From SXOA01 sp051004015 (lineage in GTDB: Bacteria; Planctomycetota; Planctomycetia; Pirellulales; Pirellulaceae): a DNA stretch of 64,000 bases. This document shows positions 34,462-42,244 of this stretch, piece by piece; positions within the stretch are counted from its first letter, which is position 1, and every line of letters starts with the position of its first letter. The position numbers were made by a program, and so were the translations under genes. The DNA lies in the NCBI GenBank assembly GCA_051004015.1, contig JBPCKT010000010.1:1-64000 (forward strand), read 5' to 3'. A model generated the notes under the pieces. The model searched no databases. It saw only the letters and a list, made by a program, of their open reading frames with translations, and was not told the origin of the DNA.

Positions 34462-35400
34462 CTAGCGTCCGTTTCCATGCTGATGATGCTCATGCCCACC
34501 ATGAACATGCTCATGTTCCAGAAAACCAATGCCAATTGCCAGAGCGACGCCAAGAAAGAGTGCCGCTGTCAGCCAGAGCCGGTCGTGCGAATGGAAGGTC
34601 ACCTCCGGCAACAGGTCGGCGAGCGAGATGCAGAGGAATACACCAGCCGCAAATGCCAGGGCGCAGCCGATGACGAAATCCTGATCGCCGCTGAGCGCCC
34701 CCAGGCCACAGACAAAACCGACGGCACCGAGCGGGCACATCAGTGCAAAGACGATATTGGCGACAAGTGCCGCCCTCTTCGACCAGCCGCCGGAGGCCAT
34801 CAGCGAAGTGATGGAGAGGGCATCGAGCGGCTTGTGAAGAGCGACGGCGAGAAAGGTGCCCACACCGTAGAGCGCCCAGCCGTGGCCATGCCCCGCCTCA
34901 TTCGCCTCGGCAGCCACCGCCGCGCCGAGAGCCAGGCCGTCGATGATGGTGTGCAGTGCGAGGCCGAAGGCGAGACCCACCCAGCTAAAATTCCGCTCCG
35001 CGGTCAGTTCTGAGGAGTGAACGTGGCGATGCTCATGTCCCTGCTCATGGTCACAGTGCTTATGGCTGTGATGGTCGTGTTCATGACGCTTGTGTTCCTC
35101 TTCTGCCGCTTCGCCATGCTCATGAGCATGCACGTGAAATACGCGAATCAACAGGAACATGGCGAGCAAACCGCCGAGCGTCCACCAAGCCGCGGTGTCG
35201 AAGGAGACTCCCTTGGCCACCGCGTGGGGCAACAGGTGCAGGATCGCCACTCCCAGCATCAGCCCTCCCACGAAGCTCATCATGAGTTGCATCCGGCGGT
35301 GCGTCAGCTTGACGAGCCACGGCAGGAGCCCGCCCGTCAGCGAAGCCGCCACGATCAAGACGCAGTAGGACGCCAGGACCAAGATGACATAGAATTGCAT
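34462..35400 (-). CDS. ZIP family metal transporter
   Basis: 312 residues with about seven to eight membrane helices. The ZIP signature is clear: LALHTIIDGLALGAAV in helix IV and VALHKPLDALSITSLM in helix V, with the metal-binding His residues. A long cytoplasmic loop (about residues 88-128) is very rich in histidine (HDHHSHKHCDHEQGHEH), as is the C-terminus. It is expected to import zinc or another divalent metal. It is monocistronic by appearance, 35 bases downstream of the zinc-ribbon gene's start region on the same strand. Confidence 0.93.
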   Translation of the reverse strand: MQFYVILVLASYCVLIVAASLTGGLLPWLVKLTHRRMQLMMSFVGGLMLGVAILHLLPHAVAKGVSFDTAAWWTLGGLLAMFLLIRVFHVHAHEHGEAAEEEHKRHEHDHHSHKHCDHEQGHEHRHVHSSELTAERNFSWVGLAFGLALHTIIDGLALGAAVAAEANEAGHGHGWALYGVGTFLAVALHKPLDALSITSLMASGGWSKRAALVANIVFALMCPLGAVGFVCGLGALSGDQDFVIGCALAFAAGVFLCISLADLLPEVTFHSHDRLWLTAALFLGVALAIGIGFLEHEHVHGGHEHHQHGNGR

Positions 35401-35448
35401 CTGCGAATCTTAGCTATCGCAGGGTGCGATGCGAAGGGGCCTACTCGC

Positions 35449-35883
35449 TTACTTCGCGCAGCAGGTCGAATAGGAGCAGCGGGTCATTTCGAAGCAGCCT
35501 TGGTCTTTGCATGAAGAATAGTTGGCATTGAAGTTTGTGTCCGTGGCCGCGGCTGAGAATTGAAAAGTGCCGAACATGCGGCCCAGGTACTTGCTCCCCG
35601 ACATCGTGACCACGCCATCCTGCTCGCTGGCCGTCATCACCACGCTGTAGCGAAACGGAAGGACGGCAAAGAATTTCCCGCGAAAGAAGACCTCGTACTC
35701 GCTGTCGTTGAGCCGCACGAACTCCGCCTGCAACGGCCCATGATGCCGCGTATTCCCGCTGGCCCACGTTCCCGACCAGTGCCCAGACAGATCCGTGGCG
35801 CGGCATACATTGCCGAGGGCCAAGAGCGACACCAAGGCCAGAGCAACGACGCGCGCGGACTTGAGCAAGGAAGATGGGAGCAT
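35449..35883 (-). CDS. Small exported protein, lipocalin-like pattern possible
   Basis: 144 residues with a signal peptide (VVALALVSLLALGNVCRA). The mature part begins DLSGHWSGTWASGNTRHHGP and continues with beta strands (YEVFFRGKFFAVLPFRYSVV, then GVVTMSGSKYLGRMFGTFQF). It ends in a Cys-rich tail (SSCKDQGCFEMTRCSYSTCC). The G-x-W..G.W opening recalls small beta-barrel proteins, but I cannot assign a family. A 309-codon frame on the same strand is a shadow with atypical composition. Function is unknown. Confidence 0.7.
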   Translation of the reverse strand: MLPSSLLKSARVVALALVSLLALGNVCRATDLSGHWSGTWASGNTRHHGPLQAEFVRLNDSEYEVFFRGKFFAVLPFRYSVVMTASEQDGVVTMSGSKYLGRMFGTFQFSAAATDTNFNANYSSCKDQGCFEMTRCSYSTCCAK

Positions 35884-36035
35884 GGCAAAGGGGCTTCAAG
35901 GAGGGAATTTGCCGCGTCCCTGCAATTCTATCGCTCCCTCTCCTCTCAATTTCGGCTGCCGCAGCGCACCATTTGCAACCCGTCCGCAATAGTAACGATT
36001 GCAGCCTTTGGGAAAGAATTATGGGTTCCCGGGCG

Positions 36036-36797
36036 TCAAGCTCGCTTCGATAGCGCCGCTCGCCACTCCTGCCCGCGGGTTTCCAAACTGTCGAGTGCCT
36101 CCTGTAGCTCGCAGCGGCGGGCTTCCATCTCAGACTCGTCGGCATCGGACCGGACGAAGATCGGCGTGGCAATCTCCAGCCGAGCGCGGGTGAACGGCTT
36201 GGGGATAACGAATGCGTCCCAACTCTTGGTGAACGACCAGGAGCGGGCGGGCGTGACCGTGAAGGGGAGGATGGGATTGCCCGTCTTTTTGGCAAGCAGC
36301 ACCGCACCCATTTTTGCCACGTGGCGAGGGCCCTTCGGCCCGTCGATGGTGAAGGCCGCCGGCTGGCCATGTCGCATGAGGCGGATCATTTCGATGACCG
36401 CCCCGACACTCCCCCGCGTCGACGAACCTCGCGCCGCGCCGTAGCCGAACCGCTGGATGAAGCGGGCAATGTACTCGCCGTCAAAGCTCTGCGAGGTCAT
36501 CACGACAATTCCGCGCTGCCGCCAATAATACGTGCCCAGGAAAATGCAATCATGCCAGAACGTGTAAATGGGAATATGGCCGCCCTGCGTCGAGGCCTCC
36601 CAATGCTCCTGCCCCTCGACCTGAATTCTCACCGTGCGGCCGATCAGGCTAATCATCCCAAAGAAGCCAAGGTCCGCGGCGCGGATGGAAGCTCGCTGCC
36701 AGAAGGTGTAATCAGAAAGGTCGCTGAACTGATGGGCCCGGTGGACGATGTCATCCGCGTCCGGGTCCACGCGTCTTGCCAGCACAGCCTCGGTCAT
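36036..36797 (-). CDS. DUF374 lysophospholipid acyltransferase-like protein
   Basis: 253 residues. The motif FWHDCIFLGTYYWRQRGIVV corresponds to the H-x(4)-D-like active-site block of DUF374 proteins. It is followed by VMTSQSFDGEYIARFIQRFG, ARGSSTRGSVGAVIEMIRLM, FTIDGPKGPRHVAKMGAVLL and PFTVTPARSWSFTKSWD. These match the lysophospholipid/lipid A acyltransferase superfamily. It probably acylates a membrane lipid or lipid A precursor at the inner membrane. No lipid A genes are adjacent. Confidence 0.88.
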   Translation of the reverse strand: MTEAVLARRVDPDADDIVHRAHQFSDLSDYTFWQRASIRAADLGFFGMISLIGRTVRIQVEGQEHWEASTQGGHIPIYTFWHDCIFLGTYYWRQRGIVVMTSQSFDGEYIARFIQRFGYGAARGSSTRGSVGAVIEMIRLMRHGQPAAFTIDGPKGPRHVAKMGAVLLAKKTGNPILPFTVTPARSWSFTKSWDAFVIPKPFTRARLEIATPIFVRSDADESEMEARRCELQEALDSLETRGQEWRAALSKRA

Positions 36798-37361
36798 CTA
36801 TCACAACTTTCCAAGTAACACAACAAGAACAAAATAAGAAGACGTCCAAGGCTTGGAAGTCTAGTATTGGCCGGCTTTGGCTGTCAAGCCGAGCCGCGTC
36901 GGGTCTCGATTGCCGTTCATTATGCTAGCGTCCCAAATCGGACCCTAGCCCTGCGACGACCGAAGCGCAGTAGCAATCGATGCCCCCCTCGCCAATCGCG
37001 AGCGGCGGCAGATGCAACAGCCACACCCCTAGTCAACTCGCTCGCGAAGGCTCGTCACAAGCGTAAGCCGCTGGTGCGTCTGCTTGACGAACCGCACAAG
37101 ATGCCCGCCCGTCGGTTGAGCGGCTAGATCAGCGGGCAAAAACCAGGTTGAAATGAAAAATGCATCTGCGGATGGTAGTTGAGTGCTTGAAATGCCGCGC
37201 AGACGATGCTGGGTTCGCGAGTAAACAGCCCCACCGTTTTCGGCATCAAAAGTGCTTGATCCGAACTCCGCGTTTTGATTTGGCGAGCTAATCCGTACAC
37301 GCTCTGGGTGGCGATTTGCGCCAGGCTAGTGAACACCGTCCTTAGTGCAAAGGAGTATTCC
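36798..37361. other. Intergenic region without recognised features
   Basis: About 560 bp between the divergent acyltransferase and response-regulator genes. Open frames here have unnatural composition. AAAGGAG at 37349-37355 is the likely ribosome binding site of the regulator. No tRNA, hairpin terminator or repeat was identified. Confidence 0.5.
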
Positions 37362-38672
37362 ATTCCTGCCGCGATTGTCAGCTCGTTCGAAACCCCCGTG
37401 CAGCAGGTCACCGATCGACTGCAAGCGACGAATTATATCACGTTATCCGGGGAATTTTCCTCGAAACCGAAGGTGGGTGTTCTGATTGTGGATGACCAAC
37501 CGGCGAATCTCTTGGCCCTCGAAGCGACCCTGGACGGCCTGGATATCGACCTGGTGCAGGCAGCTTCGGGCTTCGAGGCCCTCCGCTGTCTGCTCAGCCG
37601 TGAATTCGCGCTCATCCTGTTGGACGTGAACATGCCAGGGATGGATGGCTTTGAAACTGCCGAACTGATTCGCCAACGCAAGCGCTGCGCCCATACGCCA
37701 ATCATTTTCCTCACCGCCAGCGAGAGCGCCGACTACCAAATGTTCCAGGGCTATACGCTGGGGGCTGTGGACTACCTGGTTAAGCCGATCGTTACCCAGG
37801 TCCTGCGCTCCAAAGTTTCGGTCTTCACGGAAATCTACCGCCAGACCGAGCAGATCAAACGGCAGGCGGAGCTGCTGCACCAGATGGAACAACTCCAGCA
37901 CCAGCGGCAACTCGCGGACGCAAAAGCCCGCTTTGAGACGGAGCGCCTGCACGAGGAGCTGCGAATTGCCCGCGAGATTCAACAGAAGCTCTTTCCGGTT
38001 GCTCCGGTGTGCCTGCGAGGGCTCGATATCGCCGGCGCTTCCCTGCCGGCGGAGGCGACGGGTGGAGACTACTTTGACTATATCCCCACGCAAGACGACG
38101 GCCTGGCTCTGGTCATCGGCGACGTTTGCGGCCACGGCTTCGGGCCGGCATTGATGATGGCCGAGTTGCGAGCCTATCTGCGGGCGTTCCTGCTCACGCG
38201 CAGCGACTTGGGGGAGATTTTGGGTCTGCTGAACCGGGCCCTGGCGGATGACATGGACGGATTCGTCACCCTGCTCATTGCCCGGCTCGATCCGCGGACC
38301 CTCGCCCTGACTTATACCGGCGCGGGCCACCTGCCGGGTTATCTGCTGGACTCCGCCGGCAATGTGAAGGCCCAATTGGAAAGCACCGGCGTTCCACTCG
38401 CGGTCATGCCCGACAGCACGTATTCGACGGAAGCGGCTCCTTCTCTCCAGTCCGGCGAGATCGTCCTGCTGCTAACCGACGGGATAATCGAAGCCCATTG
38501 CTCCGCCCAAGAATTACTGGGCATCGACCGGGTTTTGCAGCTCGTGAAGGACAACCGGGATCGCCCCGCCCGGGAAATCCTGAGCGCACTCTACGAATCC
38601 GTTCGCGACTTCTGCGGCCCCGCGACCCAGCTCGATGATATGACGGCGATCATCATCAAAGCGGTAGAGTAA
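37362..38672 (+). CDS. Response regulator with PP2C-type (RsbU/SpoIIE) phosphatase output
   Basis: About 436 residues. The receiver domain has VGVLIVDDQPANLLALEATL, the phospho-acceptor in LILLDVNMPGMDG, and LTAS and VKPI at the expected places. A coiled-coil linker precedes a PPM/PP2C phosphatase domain with EIQQKLFP, EATGGDYFDYI, GDVCGHGFGPALMMAELRA, TYTGAGHLPGYLL and LLTDGIIEAH. It probably dephosphorylates an anti-sigma antagonist. The start is uncertain. AAAGGAG sits six bases before an ATT at 37362, and no ATG precedes the domain; GTG 37329 and TTG 37275 are upstream alternatives. No histidine kinase is adjacent. Confidence 0.85.
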   Translation: MPAAIVSSFETPVQQVTDRLQATNYITLSGEFSSKPKVGVLIVDDQPANLLALEATLDGLDIDLVQAASGFEALRCLLSREFALILLDVNMPGMDGFETAELIRQRKRCAHTPIIFLTASESADYQMFQGYTLGAVDYLVKPIVTQVLRSKVSVFTEIYRQTEQIKRQAELLHQMEQLQHQRQLADAKARFETERLHEELRIAREIQQKLFPVAPVCLRGLDIAGASLPAEATGGDYFDYIPTQDDGLALVIGDVCGHGFGPALMMAELRAYLRAFLLTRSDLGEILGLLNRALADDMDGFVTLLIARLDPRTLALTYTGAGHLPGYLLDSAGNVKAQLESTGVPLAVMPDSTYSTEAAPSLQSGEIVLLLTDGIIEAHCSAQELLGIDRVLQLVKDNRDRPAREILSALYESVRDFCGPATQLDDMTAIIIKAVE

Positions 38673-38674
38673 TT

Positions 38675-39607
38675 TCAGATCTTCTGTCCCAATCCCTTGG
38701 TCAGCATCATAAACGCCGACTCCAAATTGAACTCCTCCTCGCGGAACAGCTTGAGTTTGTGTCCGGCGGAAACCAGTAAGGACGAGAGCTCGCTGTAGTC
38801 GTCGCTGCCGGGGCGGAGGGTGACGGAGAGTTGGCCTTGCTTGTCGGTGAGAGATTCGACGAGCGGAGATTGCTCCAAGAGCTTCGCGGCAACGGTCGTA
38901 TCGCCAGTGACTTCGATAATCAGCACCACCCGCTCGCGGACCTGCTTCATCACATCGGCCACGGTGGCGTTCACGTTCATCACGCCGCGGTCGATGATGC
39001 CGACTTTGTTGCACATGTCCGCCAGCTCGGGCAGGATGTGGCTGCTGACCATGATGGTTTTGCCTTGCTGCCCCAGCCGGCGGAGGACGGCTCGCATTTC
39101 GATGCGGGCGCGGGGGTCGAGGCCGGAGAGGGGTTCGTCGAGGAGCAGGACTTGCGGTTCATGAAGCAGCACGCGGGCCAGGCCCAACCGCTGCGTCTGG
39201 CCGCGGGAAAGGGTGTTGGCGTAGGCGTCCCGCTTGAAGTCGAGATCGACGAGCTCCAGCTTCTCGTTGCAGACTTGCCGCCGCTTGGGGCCGGTGATGC
39301 GGTAGGCGGCAGCAAAAAATTCCAGGTATTCGATGACCTTCATGTCGTCGTAGACGCCGAAGAAGTCCGGCATGTACCCGACCAGCCGGCGGATTTCCTT
39401 GGGGGCGTTATAGATGCTGTGGCCGCAGACATAGGCCTCGCCGTGCGTGGGGTTGAGCAGCGTGGCCAGGATTTTCATCGTGGTTGTCTTTCCCGCGCCA
39501 TTAGGGCCGATGAAGCCGAATAGGTCACCCGCCGCCAGATCCAGCTCGATGGACTGGATGGCGTACATGTCGCCGTACTTCTTGGTGAGGTCAACTGTTT
39601 TAATCAC
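38675..39607 (-). CDS. ABC transporter ATP-binding protein
   Basis: 310 residues. Walker A GPNGAGKTTTMKIL, a Q-loop, signature LSRGQTQRLGLARVLLHEP (a variant of LSGGQ), Walker B VLLLDEPLSGLDPRARIEM and a late switch histidine (VSSHILPEL). A C-terminal extension of about 90 residues follows. It resembles the ATPases of ABC-2 and Gld-type systems. It overlaps the large membrane protein gene by eight bases and is translated after it, so they probably act together. No separate permease is adjacent. Confidence 0.92.
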   Translation of the reverse strand: MIKTVDLTKKYGDMYAIQSIELDLAAGDLFGFIGPNGAGKTTTMKILATLLNPTHGEAYVCGHSIYNAPKEIRRLVGYMPDFFGVYDDMKVIEYLEFFAAAYRITGPKRRQVCNEKLELVDLDFKRDAYANTLSRGQTQRLGLARVLLHEPQVLLLDEPLSGLDPRARIEMRAVLRRLGQQGKTIMVSSHILPELADMCNKVGIIDRGVMNVNATVADVMKQVRERVVLIIEVTGDTTVAAKLLEQSPLVESLTDKQGQLSVTLRPGSDDYSELSSLLVSAGHKLKLFREEEFNLESAFMMLTKGLGQKI

Positions 39608-41879
39608 GGGTGGCGGCGGTAGTAGTGGCGGCGGACTTGGAAGCGACGGGGATCACGATGCGATAGTACGTCCAACTTTGAACCTGGCCCTTGGGCAGCG
39701 GTGAGCCGTCCACATGTACCTTGGCGGCAGGCTTCTCCACTCGGCCAACCAGCAACCCGCGGCCTTGGGTCAATTGGGAGCTAAAATCCAAATTCGGCTG
39801 GTAACGGTGAGTCAGGCCGGTGTAAGTCTGCCCCTTGGCTGCCTCGTGGTACATGAGCATCTGCAAAATGGCGGGGACGTCCGACGAATCCCGCAGCCAC
39901 GGGGTTGCGGCGTCCTTGAAATCGCTCCCTTTGTGTTGTTGCAGGCGAGATTCCAGATAGAGCGGACGGGCGCCGCTCAGGCTGAAGCGCTGGCCGGGGC
40001 CAAGTTCCTTCAGGCGGTACATCCAGATATTGAAGGTGAAGATGCATTCCTGCAGCTCAACATCCAGCGGATTCACGATGTCTCCGGTGGGCACGCCATG
40101 CTCGGTGAGCATCAGTTGCGAAGCGGCAGGAAGAGAGACTTCTTGCCACCAGCGTGCCGCCAGGCTCTTCGACGAGCCGACTTGAATGGGGAGTGACTGG
40201 AGTGCCGGAGTTGCTGAGGGGAATTCAATCTCGTAGGGATCGACGACGCTGGGGGCGACCTGCTGGGCGTCCAGTCCCCCCAGCCCGCCGCCGGGGAGAC
40301 CCTGCCAGGTGATGTAGCCGGCAGTTGTACTGGGCTTTGCTGCTGTCGCGGTTGCCGGGTGCAATGTGATGTCATAAGTCCTAGTCTCGGGACTGTAGAC
40401 ATGCAGCCAGGACGTGCCTCGAAGGTAGCCGCGCTCCGCGTCGATATCGACGATTTCAGCCTGATTCACCAATAGCCGGCTGCCGTGGGACCAGTGGGCG
40501 GAGTACCAGGCGATGGCGCAGAACAGGAGTGCGACGAGTGGAAACGTGATCCAGGTAATCCAGCGGGAAACGCCAAGCCTCTGCAAGATCAGGACATCGA
40601 CGGGGCCGATCAGGACGATGTAGGAGATCATCAGGATTGCGACGGTGGTGAAATTGATCACCTGAACGCCGGGAAACTGTTCCAGGGCTGCGCGGAGTTG
40701 GCCGGTGAGATCGGTGTAGCCAAGCCTTGCGCCCGCGGCTCCTCCGGGGAGCTCCTTGTGGGACGTTTTGCTTTCGTGCAGCAGCCCCGCGACAAAGCGC
40801 GGGCGGCCCGCCCAATTGGCAAACCGTTCGCCATCCAGATCGAATGTGACAAAAGTGATTTCGCCAAAACCGTGCGGAGCGTGGATGACGAGCGGGACAT
40901 TGGCCGCGCGGGGCCCCTCCGCGAGCTCGATTTTTCCGCGGACGCCCGTAAGCCGGGCAACGGGAGGACGCGAAGCATCATCGGTGAAGGGAAAGGCTTC
41001 TCCGGTGAGGGACTCGAGTGTGGCGGCATCTCGCATCGGCACCACTTCCACGAGCTGCCCAGGGATTAGTTCTTTCCAGGGGGATGCTCCGGCTAGGAGC
41101 TGTACCGTTTGCGGTCCGGCGCTGATCACCAGGTGGCCTCCCTCTCGTACCCATCGGATGAGAGCCCCCGTTTGCGCCGGCGTGAGTTGTCTCAAGACGC
41201 CGGCGATACCCGTGGGGAGAAAAATAGTCTCGACCCCCTCATAGCCCCACCAGTCGTCCGGCAAATGGTCCGTCGACTTGACTTCCGCGGCGACAAGAGC
41301 ATCAGCTTCGCTCCGGCGAGTGAATTTGAGAGCGTCCTCGACTCCGACGGACGAGCCCAGCGTGACGACCAGCGGCGTGGTAGCGGAAAGCGGAGCGGGA
41401 AGACTGTCGGGCAGACGGGATTGCCAAAGGACTCTGCCACTTGCCGGATCGATGAGCCGGACGGAGAGGCGGCTCTTCTGTGGACCGACTTTGAGGTAGG
41501 AACGAAGCGTAACTTGCTTTCCCGCTTCCAGTTGAATTTGATGGCTGGACGCACTCGAATTGTCCGCTACGAAAAAAACGACGGGCACATTGTCGCCGTC
41601 CGGAGCGATGAGCTGCAGCTCACCGGAAACGGGTGATTCCTTGGCGACGAGCGTCAGCGTAATGGGTGTCCAAAAACCGCTGCGGTAGACGCCTCCAAAG
41701 CCGACGTCGGCGCGCTGGATGGCCAGCAGGGAAGAATCGGCGGCAACGATGATGCCGGAAAAGTGATGGCAGAATAATGGGGGACAGAATAATAAGAGCA
41801 ATGGGAGCAGATGCAACAGGGACAGGCGCGCGAAGCCGTCAAGATTTCTCTTTCCCCTTCGTATTATTCTGTCCCCCAT
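39600..41879 (-). CDS. Large exported membrane protein linked to ABC ATPase
   Basis: 759 residues. The first 40 residues include a strongly hydrophobic run (LSLLHLLPLLLLFCPPLFC) that can act as a signal peptide. Both its start codon and the FCPPLFC part come from the arms of a perfect inverted repeat (41770-41886). A large beta-rich extracytoplasmic part follows (SGFWTPITLTL, then GVETIFLPTGIAGVLRQL, resembling a GATase-like or GldG-type fold). Two membrane helices lie near the middle (VAILMISYIVLIGPVDVLIL and ITFPLVALLFCAIAWYSAHW), then another beta domain. No enzyme motif is seen. Its partner is the ABC ATPase gene it overlaps. Only 26 bases separate it from the MazG-like gene. Confidence 0.78.
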   Translation of the reverse strand: MGDRIIRRGKRNLDGFARLSLLHLLPLLLLFCPPLFCHHFSGIIVAADSSLLAIQRADVGFGGVYRSGFWTPITLTLVAKESPVSGELQLIAPDGDNVPVVFFVADNSSASSHQIQLEAGKQVTLRSYLKVGPQKSRLSVRLIDPASGRVLWQSRLPDSLPAPLSATTPLVVTLGSSVGVEDALKFTRRSEADALVAAEVKSTDHLPDDWWGYEGVETIFLPTGIAGVLRQLTPAQTGALIRWVREGGHLVISAGPQTVQLLAGASPWKELIPGQLVEVVPMRDAATLESLTGEAFPFTDDASRPPVARLTGVRGKIELAEGPRAANVPLVIHAPHGFGEITFVTFDLDGERFANWAGRPRFVAGLLHESKTSHKELPGGAAGARLGYTDLTGQLRAALEQFPGVQVINFTTVAILMISYIVLIGPVDVLILQRLGVSRWITWITFPLVALLFCAIAWYSAHWSHGSRLLVNQAEIVDIDAERGYLRGTSWLHVYSPETRTYDITLHPATATAAKPSTTAGYITWQGLPGGGLGGLDAQQVAPSVVDPYEIEFPSATPALQSLPIQVGSSKSLAARWWQEVSLPAASQLMLTEHGVPTGDIVNPLDVELQECIFTFNIWMYRLKELGPGQRFSLSGARPLYLESRLQQHKGSDFKDAATPWLRDSSDVPAILQMLMYHEAAKGQTYTGLTHRYQPNLDFSSQLTQGRGLLVGRVEKPAAKVHVDGSPLPKGQVQSWTYYRIVIPVASKSAATTTAATRD

Positions 41880-41886
41880 TATTCTG
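41770..41886. repeat. Perfect 25-bp inverted repeat flanking 67 bp
   Basis: The left arm at 41770-41794 begins CAGAATAATGGGGG and ends ACAGAATAATA. The right arm at 41862-41886 is its exact reverse complement, and 67 bases lie between. The repeat lies over the 5' end of the 759-residue membrane protein gene and includes its ATG. Similar CAGAATAATGGGG units are, to my knowledge, frequent in planctomycete genomes. Confidence 0.9.
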
Positions 41887-41905
41887 TCATTTCCTGATTT
41901 CAGAC

Positions 41906-42244
41906 TTACGGCTTCTCGCTATCCGGGCAAGTGCAGACGAATTCTTTGCACCCGGGGCAGCCGCTGCCGTACTTGCGAGTGACAGCTTCAGAGAGGTCGA
42001 CGCCGGAGACATTGGCGATGGTGGTGAGCCAGGCCAGGACGTCGGCAAATTCCCCCAGCCGCTCCTCGTGAGTGCCATTACGGAGCGCGGTGGCCAGCTC
42101 GCCGACTTCTTCCATTAGCCAAAGAAAAGTCCCTTCCACGCCCCGGGCCAGGTCTTTCTCCAGGTACATCTCACGAATGAGCTCCTGAAACTCCGCGAGC
42201 GAGACGTTGGGGCCGGTGGGTTTTTTCTCGTCGGACGTAGTCAC
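41906..42244 (-). CDS. MazG-like nucleotide pyrophosphohydrolase
   Basis: 112 residues from GTG 42244, which overlaps the upstream stop as GTGA; the longer frame is a shadow. The MazG/NTP-PPase helices are visible: FQELIREMYLEKDLARG, FLWLMEEVGELATAL (E-E-x-x-E metal motif), then LGEFADVLAWLTTIANV (E-x-x-D). The C-terminus is unusual: GCPGCKEFVCTCPDSEKP, a five-residue-spaced Cys cluster that may bind zinc. It hydrolyses nucleoside triphosphates or related compounds and may clean the nucleotide pool. Confidence 0.88.
   Translation of the reverse strand: MTTSDEKKPTGPNVSLAEFQELIREMYLEKDLARGVEGTFLWLMEEVGELATALRNGTHEERLGEFADVLAWLTTIANVSGVDLSEAVTRKYGSGCPGCKEFVCTCPDSEKP

Noticed and set aside
35441..36370. 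309-codon leftward open frame
   Set aside because: Ser/Arg-rich shadow of the acyltransferase and small exported protein genes in another frame.
36867..37127. 86-codon rightward open frame between acyltransferase and regulator
   Set aside because: Unnatural composition, no ribosome site and no similarity recognised.
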